A stretch of 64,000 nt of DNA from Prorocentrum cordatum (GCA_963575745.1 CAUYUJ010015016.1:718244-782243), one strand, 5' to 3'. Counted from the stretch's first letter, positions 31,893 through 44,000 are shown. The notes: generated by a model from the sequence alone, not told the origin. Made by a program: numbers and translations.

Positions 31893-33468
31893 GGTTGGCG
31901 ATAGCCCTGCGGACGAGAGCGAGAGGAATCGGTGCCACGGTAGCCCGAGACGAGCGCCAACAGGGCAACGCAAGAGTGGGTGGCGGCGCACGCGCCACGA
32001 GCTCCCCAGTGCCGAGTCCGACAGCACTCCCGCCTCACAGAAATGAAGGAAATGTCAGAAGAGTGTTGCAAGAAATCCAGGACATCCGCTCCCAGGTTGC
32101 AAATGACAACATTCCACCAAACATGACATGGAGTCGGCTAGTGGTACCCTTCATATGGGGAACAGCGACTGAAGAAGGAAGGGCCACACTCGAACAGGCG
32201 TTCGAAGCCACAGGGATCCCCAGCTCCCTGGCGAGGAGGGCCGGCGAAACATGGCAGCAAGTTGGAGTCGCTACACTGGAGGGGGCGCGCCGCAGGCTCG
32301 GACTAGCGGCAGCCAACCTGACGACAGAAATCGGAAGAACGGTCGCATCCCCCCTTCTGGGCGGATACATAGACCCCCCGCTGCAGGAAAGCATGATGAG
32401 GTGGCTTGACCCTCACAGGCTGCTCCAGGAGGTGGTGCTTACAGCAGACAGACAGGCGGTCGAAAGCGGCGCGCGGCTGCGCAACGCTCGGAACCAGGAC
32501 CGACCCAGCGGGCACGGGGGTGGCGCAGCAGGCAGACAGCGGCCCACCTCCCCCGCACCACAGGAAGGGCACGAAACACCACCACCCCGTGGCACGAAGA
32601 ACACCAGACAGCGGCTTGAGGGGCACACCAGCGGAAGCGGCAGTGGCGCTGCACAGGTATTCAGTAGGGGAGGAACCCTGGACGCCTTGATACGGACGCT
32701 TGACGCCACGCAGAGAGACGACGAGGCGGCCGGTAGGACCAGGCAGCATAATGTGGACCGCACTTCCCTCAACGGGTCAGAGGCCCAAACAGTGGCAGAA
32801 GGACTGCTCAGAGAAACCAGAACCCGACTGGACCCAGCGAGCTGGATATCGAGAGCCATGTGGCTCTGCCTCGCGCCCCACTATGGCTCCCTATTGAAAC
32901 CGGTGCTGCAGGTACGAGGCATAGACAACCGGCCCTTCGAGGTCCTCACCAGATGGCTGCAAGTAGCCGACGTTCACACCCCAGACGATATCAGACGCCT
33001 GTTGGAAGAAAGAGAGGAGCAGCCCCCCAATGCCTACGCTCCCTTCGGGAACCACCTAATATGTCTCCTGCTCAAAGCCACGTCACTACGGGCTTGCTTA
33101 ACAGAGGAGGAGGCGCGCGATATAACGCGGATCCTCACGGGGAGCTTCTATTCGGCCATCGCCTGTGCGGCGGACCCACCGGGCGACGCGGAGAGTGCCC
33201 TCCAGACAGGCCAGCCAGAGCACATACCGCCATGGGACACGGGCGAAGGTGAGCAGACATGCACCATCTGCGCGGGGGAGCTCCGAGGGGTGGTGGAAGT
33301 TCTGGGCCTGTGCGGACATAGATTCCACAAAGAGTGCCTGGAGCAATGGAGACTGAGCCAGCCCTGGGTCTTCAGAGGAGGAGACAACGCCATGCCAGTC
33401 CGATGCCCCTATTGCAGAGCAAACGACAGAGGCAGCATAGCCGCACTGCTCCCAGGACATCCTGCCCC
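31884..33468 (+). CDS. Giant element ORF1, segment 4 with RING-H2 finger
   Basis: The frame runs from 31808 to a stop at 33697, with coding sense from about 31884 to 33468. Near the C-terminus, about 33258-33420, is a RING-H2 finger: CTICAGEL, then CGHRFHKECLEQW, then RCPYCRAN. This is the C3H2C3 zinc-ligand order of RING E3 ubiquitin ligases (CxxC-x13-CxH-xx-H-xx-C-xn-CxxC). The N-terminal 400 residues are mostly helical with a basic Pro/Gly-rich linker. In a retrotransposon this could ubiquitinate host factors or only mediate assembly; which of these is not visible. The frame changes beside a CCCCC run at 33465-33469. Confidence 0.7.
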
Positions 33469-35665
33469 CAGAGACGCAGGCCACACTGCAGCTGAGGGAT
33501 GGGGTACTAACCCCAATCAGCCCCCACATCACATACGTGGAGCTGGCAGCTGCAACAAGCGCAAGGGCTTCAGAACTGGACTACCTGAGAGCAGACCTGC
33601 TCACAATACGGAGGCCCAACACGTATGTCACAGTCAGGGACATGCAGAGAGTACAGGAACACGTGGAAGACAGCAGGAGGCTCACAGCGCAACCTGAAGA
33701 CATGGACGTGGAGGATGACATGGACTACGGCCCAGACAGCACCACTCCACCCTCCGATCCCGACCTCGACGACGACGAGGGACAAGGGGGCAGCAGTGCC
33801 CCAGCTCCCCCATCTAGGCAGGAGAGGATGAACGCGACCCCAAGCTTCACACAGAGTAGATGGGCTGCCATCCTTGCCAGGCATCCCCCAGGGGACGCCA
33901 GTGCAAGAGGACCGGGACCCTTCCCAACACCCCTCCTGATGGCAGCAGTCAGGGAGCTGAGAGCCGAACTCGTTTTCGCTAGAACCCCTTTGGTTGGAGA
34001 CAGACATGCGGACGATACGGGCACCACCATTTCACTGTTCAGCCCGAGCGCCTACGAACAGATCAAAGAACTAGTTTGCAGTGGGGGAGTACAGGAAGAA
34101 GGACAGAACACGCCGACCATCGTCGTGGCGGACGCCAACGCGTCCCAGCTACAGGCCACACTGACCGCGGCAGCTTCAGGAACGAGCTCATGCAGGGTTG
34201 TGGCACTGACGGGGCACGGAGTCCCTTCCCCAGGGGGCCCGGACCCCACCGAACTCATCGCCATCGCCAGTGCGCAATGGGGATACAGAGCCACCAACAT
34301 GATCACACACCTACTCCCCATAGGAAGCCCGATCATAACGGGACGAAGCAGCCCTCCACTGTTGCAGCTGGTGGCAGCACAGTTCGACATCACTAGCCAC
34401 CCACAGAGAACAATATATCCGCCCTCGGTGGTGGTGCACTGGGGTGGTGAGGACCCGGATACCAGCGACGCGCTACACATACTGACGCCCGAGCAGAAAA
34501 ACGACGCAGTTGTTGCCCAGATTCTAAGATGGAGGAGAATGACCGATGACCTGGAGAAAGCGGCCGTAAACATTGAGTGGGCCACCACTAAAGTCTCCCT
34601 ACCGAGGGACGAGACCCTCCTGAGGGAGGGATTGGAACCACTGTACCACCACGTAATTCGGCGCACCCACAGCGGAGCGACACCGGGCCTGGCGCGTAGC
34701 GACCCCCACATGGAGGCACTGCAGGTAGCCGCTCAGACTGCCTTGGCCGGGGACACCAACGGAATCACTTGGAGATCCAAGGAAGCATCAGACTCTGTAC
34801 ACGTCCCTGTGTCCAGAGCCGCCACCTGCATTGCACTGGCAACCGCTGCTGAAGCAGCAGCAGCCCTAGGGTACAGAGCGCGCCTCAAGGGGGGCGGAAT
34901 CCTCCTACTAAAGACTCCCGAAAGAATAGCGGCCCCCATATTGAGATATCTCAGGGAGAAGCTCCCCTTAGTCTTTGGATCAGCAAGCGGCCCCCCCGCA
35001 CGCTGCCCCCGAAGGATCCTCCTGGAAGGAGAGTGGGACGGGGGCCCTTCCTTCATCAGACTATCGGACCCCGAGGAAGGCCATCACCTCAGATGGAACC
35101 CGGCCGACCTGGGACAGACAAGTAGGCAAGAGATCACGAGGGCTGTGGAGGCTACAGTCGGGACAGGGGCGGTCGAGCAAGTCACGGCAGTCTTCGCCTG
35201 GTTTCCCGACACTGGGGACTACCAGCACATGACGCAGGTCAGAATCCGACTCGGGGCAGCGACTACCATGTCGGCAGCCTTTTGCGGAACAAGCTGCATC
35301 ACAGTAGGCTCACAAGTGGTGAGGATATTTCCAGCCACCCCCACCAGGGAGCAAAGCAGGGGGGAAGCAGGATCGCCTAGGGCACAGGCGGAACACATCG
35401 CGGCCTTAGCAGAACAAGCAGTGAGACAGGCCCCAAGGAGAGCTGTGCAACCGCAGATACTGGAAGTCACGGCGTTCGACCGGCAAGGAAGGTCGATTGG
35501 CTCCCCCAGAACGAGGCCCATGCGCCCGGACCCGTGGATTCCAAGCCACACCAGGTTACGAATGTTCTCGGCAGCAATAGGTTCGGCTGGAGCCAGCTTG
35601 CACACCAGAGCATGGCCACTCCCCGAAGGAACGACCAGAGGACAGGGAGACAGCATGATAAGGAT
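33459..35665 (+). CDS. Giant element ORF1, segment 5, large unrecognised protein
   Basis: The frame is coding from about 33459 (ILPPETQATLQLRDG) and runs to a stop at 35744. It includes an acidic patch (DMDVEDDMDYGPD) and two globular parts: an alpha/beta-looking one (TPTIVVADANASQLQATL; SCRVVALTGHGVPSPGG) and a later one with AVFAWFPDTGDYQHMTQVRI, which could be an RNA-binding fold but shows no clear RNP motifs. About 740 codons. It sits where LINE ORF1 proteins normally carry RNA-binding functions. Coding sense leaves this frame at the eight-C run at 35666-35673. Confidence 0.5.
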
Positions 35666-35673
35666 CCCCCCCC

Positions 35674-36141
35674 TGACATCACGGAGGATTGGCTCCACGC
35701 AGTGGATTGCAGCTTTGAAGGGCAACTCCCCACAAGGCGGGTAACGGTGGAGGGCAGGGACGGCCTGCGACACTATAGCACGATGCTGCACCCAGGGGAG
35801 CACCTCTCAGCGGCGGTGGCGGCGGGCGGTGCTGTGTCGGTCACCACCAGCGGAGAGGACGGTCACCTCTACACCTCCACCCCCATGTGGATCACCATCG
35901 CCCTGCCAGCGGACGCCGACCTGAGAGCGGCCAGCCGTGGGGTGGACCGACCGATGATAAGAGTAGCCATACAGCTATTGCACGGGACCGTGCATCTAGC
36001 GAAGCTGGACGCTGCATCGGCGCCAAGACCAACACCCCAAGACTTGGGAATCAACACCAGTCAGCCTCGGGAATCAATGATACCCCCAAGAAGGCATGCG
36101 GCAGTCGACTCTCTACCAGGCCCAGCCCGACCAAGGGCATA
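35674..36141 (+). CDS. Giant element ORF1, segment 6
   Basis: A short bridging segment in frame 35534-36157 (DITEDWLHAVDCSFEGQLPT; GEHLSAAVAAGGAVSVTTSG; MIRVAIQLLHGTVHLAKLDA). It looks beta-rich. It ends at the nine-C run at 36142-36150, after which the methyltransferase-bearing frame continues. It is not a separate gene; it joins segments 5 and 7. Confidence 0.45.
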
Positions 36142-39100
36142 CCCCCCCCCTGGCTGAAGTGCTAGCGCACAAGATGCGGATAAGGGCCCGCGCAGACGGC
36201 ACGCTGGTCAGAGCAGACAGCGACGCAGTCGCGTGCGCACAAGGCCTACTCGGTAAATTCCAGGCGTGCATCGATGAGCAGAGCACGCACGACCTGGCGA
36301 GAGGCATTCAGACCAGGCTGGTACTCGAACAGCGGCGCCAGGATGAAGGCAGACCCATCAGAAGATATAACTGGGACCTGTACGCTGCCATATGGATACT
36401 CCAGCTAACGGACCCGGCTTCGCTGGAAAGAGACCACCTAAACCAACTCATCAGGGAGTTAGGCATAAAGGAGGAGGTCACCAGACAACTCCCTTTTGCC
36501 CAGTGGCTAGCACCCGAACCAAACCTCACATATACTGCCCACCACCCCTGGCTTGAAGTCCCTGGGAGCAGAGGAGCAGACGTCGACAGCAGCACTGCGC
36601 ACAGGCTGGTGACAGGCACGCTGGAAGGCATCCAGGCCTTGGACGAAAGACTCAAAAGGGCAGCCAGCGAAGGCAGGTTGCGGCACGACCCAGGGAGGGT
36701 CCCCAGGCCCCGAAGGGCTCAAAGGACTCAGAGGAACAACAACGCGAACCCCGCGGGTGATACCGGGGCACAGGGTGCGCGGACCGGACAGGGCCACACA
36801 GAGGGAGCACAACGCGGAGAGCGGGGCGATCCGCAGGCGTCGCAACGAAGCGCGCCACGGGAGCCACAAAACCCACCTAGCGAACCTCCGGGCCGACAGT
36901 CAAGCCCAGGGACGGCAGCACAAGCAGGAACTCCGCGATCAGAGCGCCACAGCAGTCAGGACTCCCAAATGGCGTCGGGCATCCCAATACGGCGGCAAAA
37001 TGACAATAGAGAAGGCGACACTACGTCCTCGACGTCTCCAGGAGGTTCCTCCGTCAACGCCCCACCGAGGGGGGGCGCTGCAGGGGGGCCCGCGCAGGAG
37101 ACGGGCGAAGGACGCCGTAACACTGAGCAGACGAGAGAGCAGAGCCAACGAGCTCAGGCGTCCCCACGCTCAGACCCGCCCGCCGAAACAAGACCCCCAC
37201 ATGGACGACAAGCGGAGGCTACCCCAGGAGAGCCGCCTCTCCAGAGACGTGCCCCCAAGCCTGAGCGAGCGAGAGGCTCGCACCCGGTTTCTGCACCTCC
37301 GAACCCACAAGCAGAGAAGAGCAACCAAGCAGACGTAAGAATGAGGGGCAGCCCCGACAGTCGCCAACCGGCAGACGAGACACGGACCGAGAGGACGCCA
37401 GTGGTACAGACGGGCGGGGCGAGGCCACCCCCAGACAGTGTCGCGCGCTCCCCACCTGGAGACCCGCTGGGAAGAGGAGACACCCCCCGGCCGAGCACTC
37501 ACCTTCCCCCCTGCATGAGACGCCAATGGGAACGGCTCCTCGACAGCACGGCCGAGACGCTCCGCAACCTAGGCCCGCCAGCTCAATGGAGTGGGCTAGG
37601 GTGCGACGAGGAGACAAGATGGAGAACCGTACTAAGCGCCATCTGCTGGGGCACGAGTATGGTGCAACTCGAAAGGCAAATACGACAAGTATTCACGAGG
37701 GCACGCGTCGCGCACAGGCTCTTCGCCCCGTTCAAGGCATACTGGACACGGCATCCCCCATCCGGTACGAGGAACCTTAATGGAAGAAGCATTACATCTA
37801 AGAATGCTGCCCTTTCGGCGGACGACGCATGTGCACACCTGCAGGAGGCTGTGGGCAGAAGCTTCGACGGAAGAGGACCCACAGTCCCCTTTTCTACCTT
37901 GACCTCGGAGGTAATAGAAGGGATACTTTCGGTGGCCGCTGGGAGCAGCCCGGGCTCCGACCCCACCAGACTGAGATCGGTTGACCCCACCTGGCACAAC
38001 CTCAGGGGGGAGCCTACCCTGGGGAGCCTCCCGGAGCCACCGCAAGCGGCCAGGACGGAACCTGCTCCGACCCCACAACAGAGAGGGACACGCACTTTAA
38101 GGCAGCAGCGATCACGAAGAGGTGCCACAGGAACTGAACCGCAGCAGCCACCCAGTGAGCAGAGGAAGGACCCAGGCAGAAGCGATACCAGGATGGGCAT
38201 GGAAAGGGTGCACAGCAGGAGCCGTAGCAGACTGCGCCGGCGAACAGGCCAACAGGAACCAGGATCGAGGCGCAGAGCAGGGACGAGGGCCTCGAGGGCT
38301 GCGCGAGGCAACCTGCCAACCCTGATGACAATGTGGATTACCCGTCCACGAGCGCCTGCGCAGGCGCGAGAGGTAAGAAGACGCACGCGCACATTATCCG
38401 ACCAACAAGGGACAAGGGAAAGAGCCAGGAGGGTGAGACCTAGAACCAGCCCCCACGCCCCCAACGGACCCACCGCACCCCCGCAGCCCATTGACGTCCT
38501 GCAGCAGGTTTGGTCACAGCACAGGGATAACGAAACTGGGTTCGCCCCGATAGCCCCACCCAATCAGGTGCTGGCCTCCTACCAGGTGGTAGGACTAGAC
38601 AACGACACCATTCGTGAAACCGTGCAGTCCTTGCACGAGCAAGGCGCGGTCCAACTAGAACCCATCCAGACGGCCAACGACATCACGGGCAGACTACGGG
38701 TCCAGGAACCGGCCGAGCGGGACTTCACACAGCGGGAACAAGGAGCAGAAGGGGACAGGCCTGCGGCCCAGTCCAACTCGGGCGAGGGGGGAGCCCCGTT
38801 ACACCTGGTCTCGCTGTTCGACGGATGGGGCATCGCCAGGCTCGCGATTGGAGACCTCGCCCAGAAGCTGGATGCTGTCAGCAGGTTCCGAACATCCGTG
38901 TTCGTGGAGCACAGCAGGACAGCGGCACAAGCGGTGGCGCGCAGGTGGGCCAGCACGCCAGATCCCCAGGATGGAGGCCCTCAGCACAGGCAGATAGCTG
39001 AGGACGTCTGGGACCTGTTCAGACGGAAACATCCCCACGACAACAGATCCCCATGGGAAATACACCTAGACTCGCTGGAACGAGGCAGCACCCTCTTAAT

Positions 39101-40148
39101 AGTCGCTGGACCGCCCTGTAACAACCTGTCGGCTGCAGGCAGGCACGCCGGCAGGGACGGACTGGCAGGCGCACAGTCACGCCACTTCTTCGCCATCCCC
39201 ACAGCTTGGTACCTCGCTAACAAAAGGAGACCAGACGTCAACACGCTCGTGGTAAAGGAGAACGTGGCCTCCATGCCCTTGACTCACCGTGACGCCATGA
39301 GAACCCCCATGAGGGATCTCAGCCCGGAATGGGCCGTCAAGATGAACGCAGGAGAACATGTGGCCAGCCCAAGGGAGAGGCTTTGGATGGCAAACTCCCC
39401 CCCTCCATCCAACGCAATGACGTACCATCGGCTCCCCAGCCCCTGGGAGCCCAGATGGGCGTACAGACCAGATGGAAGGATACCCACGTGGACACAGTCC
39501 AGAGTGGCCCAGGACGATCCAGACGCCATACTGCCCAGTAGCTACCAGACCCATCTCCTCTGCCTCCTATATAATGAGGACAGCACCCACAGGTGGTTCC
39601 TACGGAATCCGACGGACCTAAGGCTGGGAACCGCCCAAATACTCGCAGAATGCAGTGCTGAGCAACGGTTCGAAGGATGTACGGAAGGCCTCGGACTGGT
39701 GATGTCGGGGAAGGAAAGGGAGAACCTTGCTGCAGAAGAAAAAGTCAAGGCATGGGGTAGATGGCTGGTCAGAGAAGGAAGGGCTCACGGGCTCAGACCC
39801 CCTAGCGCGGAGGAGAGAGCTCGAGCCACCGGCCTAGCGGGACGCTGCAGGGGGCTCGGAATCGACGGTAGGGCGCTATACGACGCGGTCGGCATTCACT
39901 TCGACCCGACGTGCCTCCAGCGAAGAGTGGTATCTGTGATGCAAGCATGGAAGACCGGGGATTACAGGGCCATGGCCCGAACCCCAGCACCCACGGGCGA
40001 GCAAATAGCAAGAGGATGGATGATGGCACGGACCTACGCAGCGACACAATGCCCGTGGGCCCAGCTCCAGGGCCATCCATTCCCAGACGACATCGCAGAG
40101 CAAATGAAACGTGAGGAAGCCCTCCTGCCGGAGACGCAGCGCCCCTAG
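36142..40148 (+). CDS. Giant element ORF1 C-terminal part with C5 cytosine DNA methyltransferase
   Basis: The open frame 36096-40148 gives 1350 codons; residues below count from 36096. Residues 20-200 are helical, 210-460 are a very basic Arg/Pro/Gly-rich linker, and 470-610 are a second globular part. The C5 methyltransferase fills about 900-1290. Motif I is VSLFDGWG (905-912). Motif IV is PPC with catalytic Cys1008. Motif VI is ENV with Glu1055. Motif VIII is RERLWMAN (1093-1100). A motif X-like GIHFDPTCLQ starts at 1266. These are the SAM-binding, nucleophile and base-positioning elements of DNMT enzymes, and all key residues are present. The protein would methylate cytosines in DNA; a role on the element's own cDNA or insertion site is inference. 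No BAH, PWWP or ADD module is seen. Confidence 0.88.
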
Positions 40149-40278
40149 ACTCTGACAGGGACGCCAACTCGCTCCACAGAGCGTTGGGGTCCCCTCTCCG
40201 GCACTGACGAGCCCGGGGAATGCGCACTCGTGCCTGGGGACAGGCTCGTCGCGCACTCGACATCGCACTGGAAGAAAG

Positions 40279-40736
40279 ATGCCACCGCAGCATCCGGGCC
40301 CCAAGGAGCCTATGGGCGCTGCTACACCATACCCCTGGGATGAGTTGTGTGGCACCCTGTCCTTTGAAGACGCGATGCGCGCCTTGAGCACAATCCCCCA
40401 TACTTCACTCCCCAGGTTCTCCTGCTGGAATGTCAGGTACCTCAGAAGCTGTACCGCTGGCAAGAACCAAGCCAAGCACGCATTACTAACTCAGGTCAAC
40501 ATGAACAACAGAATCGCCCTCATTCAGGAGGCCGAAGCATGGAAGACCATGTTCCCGGCGAGGACGGTGGTCGCCTCCCCGGGATTTCTGGAGCCCGCTG
40601 GAGGGCTGGCCGGTGGGGTGGGGATTCTCCTGCCACACGGAACTCCCCTCCTGGACCAGCAAGACATGGTGCCGGGCTGCGCAGCCGCGGCAATTGTGCA
40701 GCATGGCGAAAGGAGAATCCGCCTTGTTTCCATTTA
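40279..40736 (+). pseudogene. Giant element ORF2, APE endonuclease N-terminal half
   Basis: It starts at an ATG at 40279 (MPPQHPGPKEPMGAATPYPW), 130 bp after the ORF1 stop. Endonuclease/exonuclease/phosphatase motifs are present: SCWNVRYL with the metal-site Asn51, ALIQEAEA with Glu84, GGVGILLP and then LVSIY. The last codon is interrupted at 40736 by the copia insertion. The other half resumes at 47174. This enzyme nicks target DNA to prime reverse transcription. The insertion inactivates this copy of ORF2. Confidence 0.85.
40732..40736. repeat. Target-site duplication ATTTA, left copy
   Basis: ATTTA directly precedes the left LTR (TGGCGAG...). The same five bases follow the right LTR at 47169-47173. 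Confidence 0.93.
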
Positions 40737-40831
40737 TGGCGAGATCTTTTCTTCGGATGCTTGCCTTGAGCCATGCCAGCAATGGCATGATCTCTGTCAG
40801 TAAACCTGCTGGGGGTCTCTGGATTCCTGCA
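40737..40831 (-). repeat. copia 3' LTR
   Basis: 95 bp, TG...CA, matching 47074-47168 at all but four positions (T/G, G/T, A/G, C/T by eye). It is unusually short for a copia LTR and must hold promoter and polyadenylation signals if functional. Confidence 0.94.
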
Positions 40832-40842
40832 GCCCCCTTCGT
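40832..40842 (-). promoter_or_regulatory. Probable polypurine tract
   Basis: On the minus strand ACGAAGGGGGC lies directly against the 3' LTR. A purine-rich stretch in this place primes plus-strand DNA synthesis in LTR elements. Confidence 0.6.
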
Positions 40843-41065
40843 GCCGCCTAGCTCTTCAGCCAGGCACGATACTCGAATCCTGAAAAGCTCCGAAACTCAT
40901 TGTCAGCGCACAGCGCTCTGGACCACGGCGTTGGTCGAGCACTGCAATCAAAGTACACGCAATAGCCGCGCTGACGGCCGTAGCCCGTCCAAGGCAATGA
41001 CAGCGCGGAGCGAAAGACTGCAGGCCGAAATGGCCAGGCCAAAATGGCCGCTCGCGCCCCTCAGT

Positions 41066-44000
41066 TCAGACCTTCGCCTGAAGGGCACTCGAGAGGGGCG
41101 CGTCCGAGAGCTTGACATTCATCATCTCCAGCCCTCGGAGCATCGCCGCCTGGTCGAGGAACTTCGTCCCCAGGTCCGCCGGGTTCGACTTCCCGGGAAC
41201 CTTGGCCAGTTGAAACCGTCCGTCCTTGAGTGCCTTCTGCACCCACAGCGTCGGCGTCTCGAGGTGTCGGACTTTGCCGCAGCCTCGTCGTTGCATGATG
41301 CCAAGAGCAGCTGCCGAGTCGCTCCAGATGCGAAGGATCACGTCCCTGCCTAGGCCCTGGCACAGTGACTGCATGCCGATGGCCCTGCTGGCCGCCCGCG
41401 CACAGCCGTAGAACTCAGCCTCCCACGAACTCATGGAGATGGGGATCTGAGTCGTCGATGCCGTAACGATCAGGTGCTGCCCATGTTTGATCACGACCGA
41501 ACTGGTGCTCCTCCGCGTGATCGGGCAGCCTGCCCAATCGGTGTCCGAATAGATGTCCATCACTGTGGGTGCCCGCTGTCGGCCCCACTTCCAGATGGCC
41601 CGCGGCGCCCCGATCAAGAAGCGTCCAGCGCGCTTCAGAAGGCGGAGGTGTCGCTCTGTCGGCCTCTGCATGCCGCGAGCGCACTGCTTGGCCGTGAACT
41701 GCACCTCTGGCCGATCGAGCGCCAAGTAGCCCAGCCTCATGCACGCGCTGCGGTACTCTGCCGCCTCGTGCTCGTTCAGCTCGCGCTCGACCTCAGGTGT
41801 AAGCTTCTGGCTCAGCCCTGGCGTGCTCAATGACTTCGTGGTGCGGGGGTCCATTCCAAGCTGCGCGTGCAAGATCTGCGCGTGCCTGGGATCCGCCTCG
41901 TACTCGATGGCCTCGCCCCCTTGGCACCATCGGTCTCGCCAGCGCATTACCCTGTTGAGGCACGTGATCTCCTTTGCGTCGGTAGGCGCCGGCCCGAGCA
42001 CGCCCCTGTCCTTCACGATGAACTTCGTCTTCAGGGCCTCGCAGATCGACTCCGTCCCGTCCCGAGAGCCCTCGAGCACGAAGTCGTCGCTGTGGTGGAA
42101 GAAGCTCACCTGGAGGTCTTTGTGGCAGTACACGCAAGGCGAGAAGGCCGACTGGTCGCAGCCAGCACCGATGACCGCCTCGGCAGTCGTGAGCTCGAAG
42201 TTCTGGCCAGCGTCGCGCGTCCCGTAGAGCGCCATCCGCAAGAGCCCACACGTACCGATCTCCTGCGACATCGGATCCTCCTCTGGAAGCTTGATGTAGA
42301 CCGTCCTCTTGATCTCACAGTGCGGGTGTGCCCGCGAAATGTCCAGGAAGCGCAGCACGCGGCCCTCGGACGGGTCGCTCGACATCACCATGCTGCAGAT
42401 GAGCCGAAGGCGCTCTAGCGGCGGGGTCGCCGCAAACACCGCGCCGATGTCGTCCCCGGCGATGGTGCTCTGCGCCTTGGTCTCCTGCACGACGAGCCTG
42501 GATATGTAATCCGGCCGGTCGGTGTCGCCCTTGTCGATATCAACCCAGCGCGCACTGAGAGGCCTCCGTCCAAGCTCGCGCTGACAGTCCTCCTCCCTCG
42601 CGTAGACCCACACGCCAAGCTGCGCCGTGAAATCCATCTCCAGGCGCCTCGCGGCCTTCACCCGCGTGGGGTCCAGCGGGAGGCTGGTGAGGTCGTCGTA
42701 GAACTCGGTCCTCAGCGTGTCGCGCCACTTCCCGACGAAGTCCTTCAGGCTGATCTCCTCATCGTCCACTTTCGGCCCAGCATCCAGGGCCGAAAGCGTG
42801 AGCACCTTCCTGTTGCTAAGGTGACGGCGGAACCCACGGAGGATGGCGCGGAGGAGCTTGACCGGGTACCTCTCCGCCACACGCATGTTGCGGCCGACGA
42901 AGGTGGAATGCTCGTGGCGGCTGCCAATGCCAGTATCATTGGGGCAGCGCTTGCAGACCTCATCCAACACCTCCTTGTTATTACTCATCCACCCTGTCGG
43001 CTTCTTGGCGAGCCTGTCGCCGTGCGCGTCCGCAACCACCAGGCCGAACACGCACTGGTCGCCTCGCCCGACCTCGACACCCGGGAGAGCCATCACATCC
43101 TTCACGATGTCCAGGTCCCAGCTGTCCGCGCTCCAGGGGTGCTCGTGCAAGAACGTGCGGTCGTGCTTCACCTGCAGCGTGTAGAGCTCCATCACGAACC
43201 TCAAACGCTCGTACCCGATGGCGTAGGCCTCACGCTGCTTCTCCGTGTCCTCATTCAGGTACTTCAGCATGGAGAACGGCGCGCAGCGAGGACTGCCCAA
43301 GAGGAAGTACACCTCGAAGTGCTCGATCAGCTCCCGGCACTGTCGCTGCTGCTGGCGGTCGGTCAGGTCCCAGCCAACCCCTGGGTCGAACGAGCCGCCG
43401 TGAACCAGACCGAAGAGGGGGGCAAAGCCCACAAGCCTATTCGGGCAGAAGACCTCCATCACGTCGGCCTTGCGCCCGCTGTAGCCGAGAGAGAGCAGGA
43501 GGGCACCGATCTCCTCCTGCATGTTGTCGTCGCCGGGGTCGTGTGGTGCCGGAGCCATCGCCGCGTCAGCCGCCGCCGCGGCCTCGGGTGCTGGCGGCAC
43601 CTGCTGAGCTGGGGCTGGACCGCCACTGCCTGGCGAGCCGCCCTCTTGATAGACAGGCCCGGCGACGTCAGTGCGATGCCGCTTCCGCTCACGGGCATCC
43701 TCGAGCCTCTGCCTTGCCTCCTCGTCGTCCTGCATCGCCTGCTCGATCCGAGCGCGGCACTCGGCTGAGTGAGCCTGCGCCCGGGCGCCGTTGAGGATCG
43801 CGGCGCAGCCGTAGCAGCCCGGGGAGAGCCCGTACTTCGCGATCTCGACGTCCTTCCTGGTGTGGACGGCCCGCGGTCCTGCTGGTGGTCGCCCGAATCG
43901 GAGAGCCCGGGGCGGGAGGTCCCCAGCCTCGGGGATGGGCGCCAGAGGTCCGCCCAAAGGCGCGACCGGCGCTGGCGCCGGCGCTCGGATCTCGATGGCC

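Noticed and set aside
37583-38563. 326-codon antisense ORF opposite the methyltransferase frame
   Set aside because: It is a shadow of a GC-rich coding frame; it is Cys/Leu/Arg-rich without motifs, while the sense strand has clear DNMT motifs.
40736-40831. Near-duplicate of 95 bp at 40737 and 47074 first read as a coding duplication of ORF2
   Set aside because: The TG...CA ends, 5-bp target duplication and adjacent primer site show they are LTRs.
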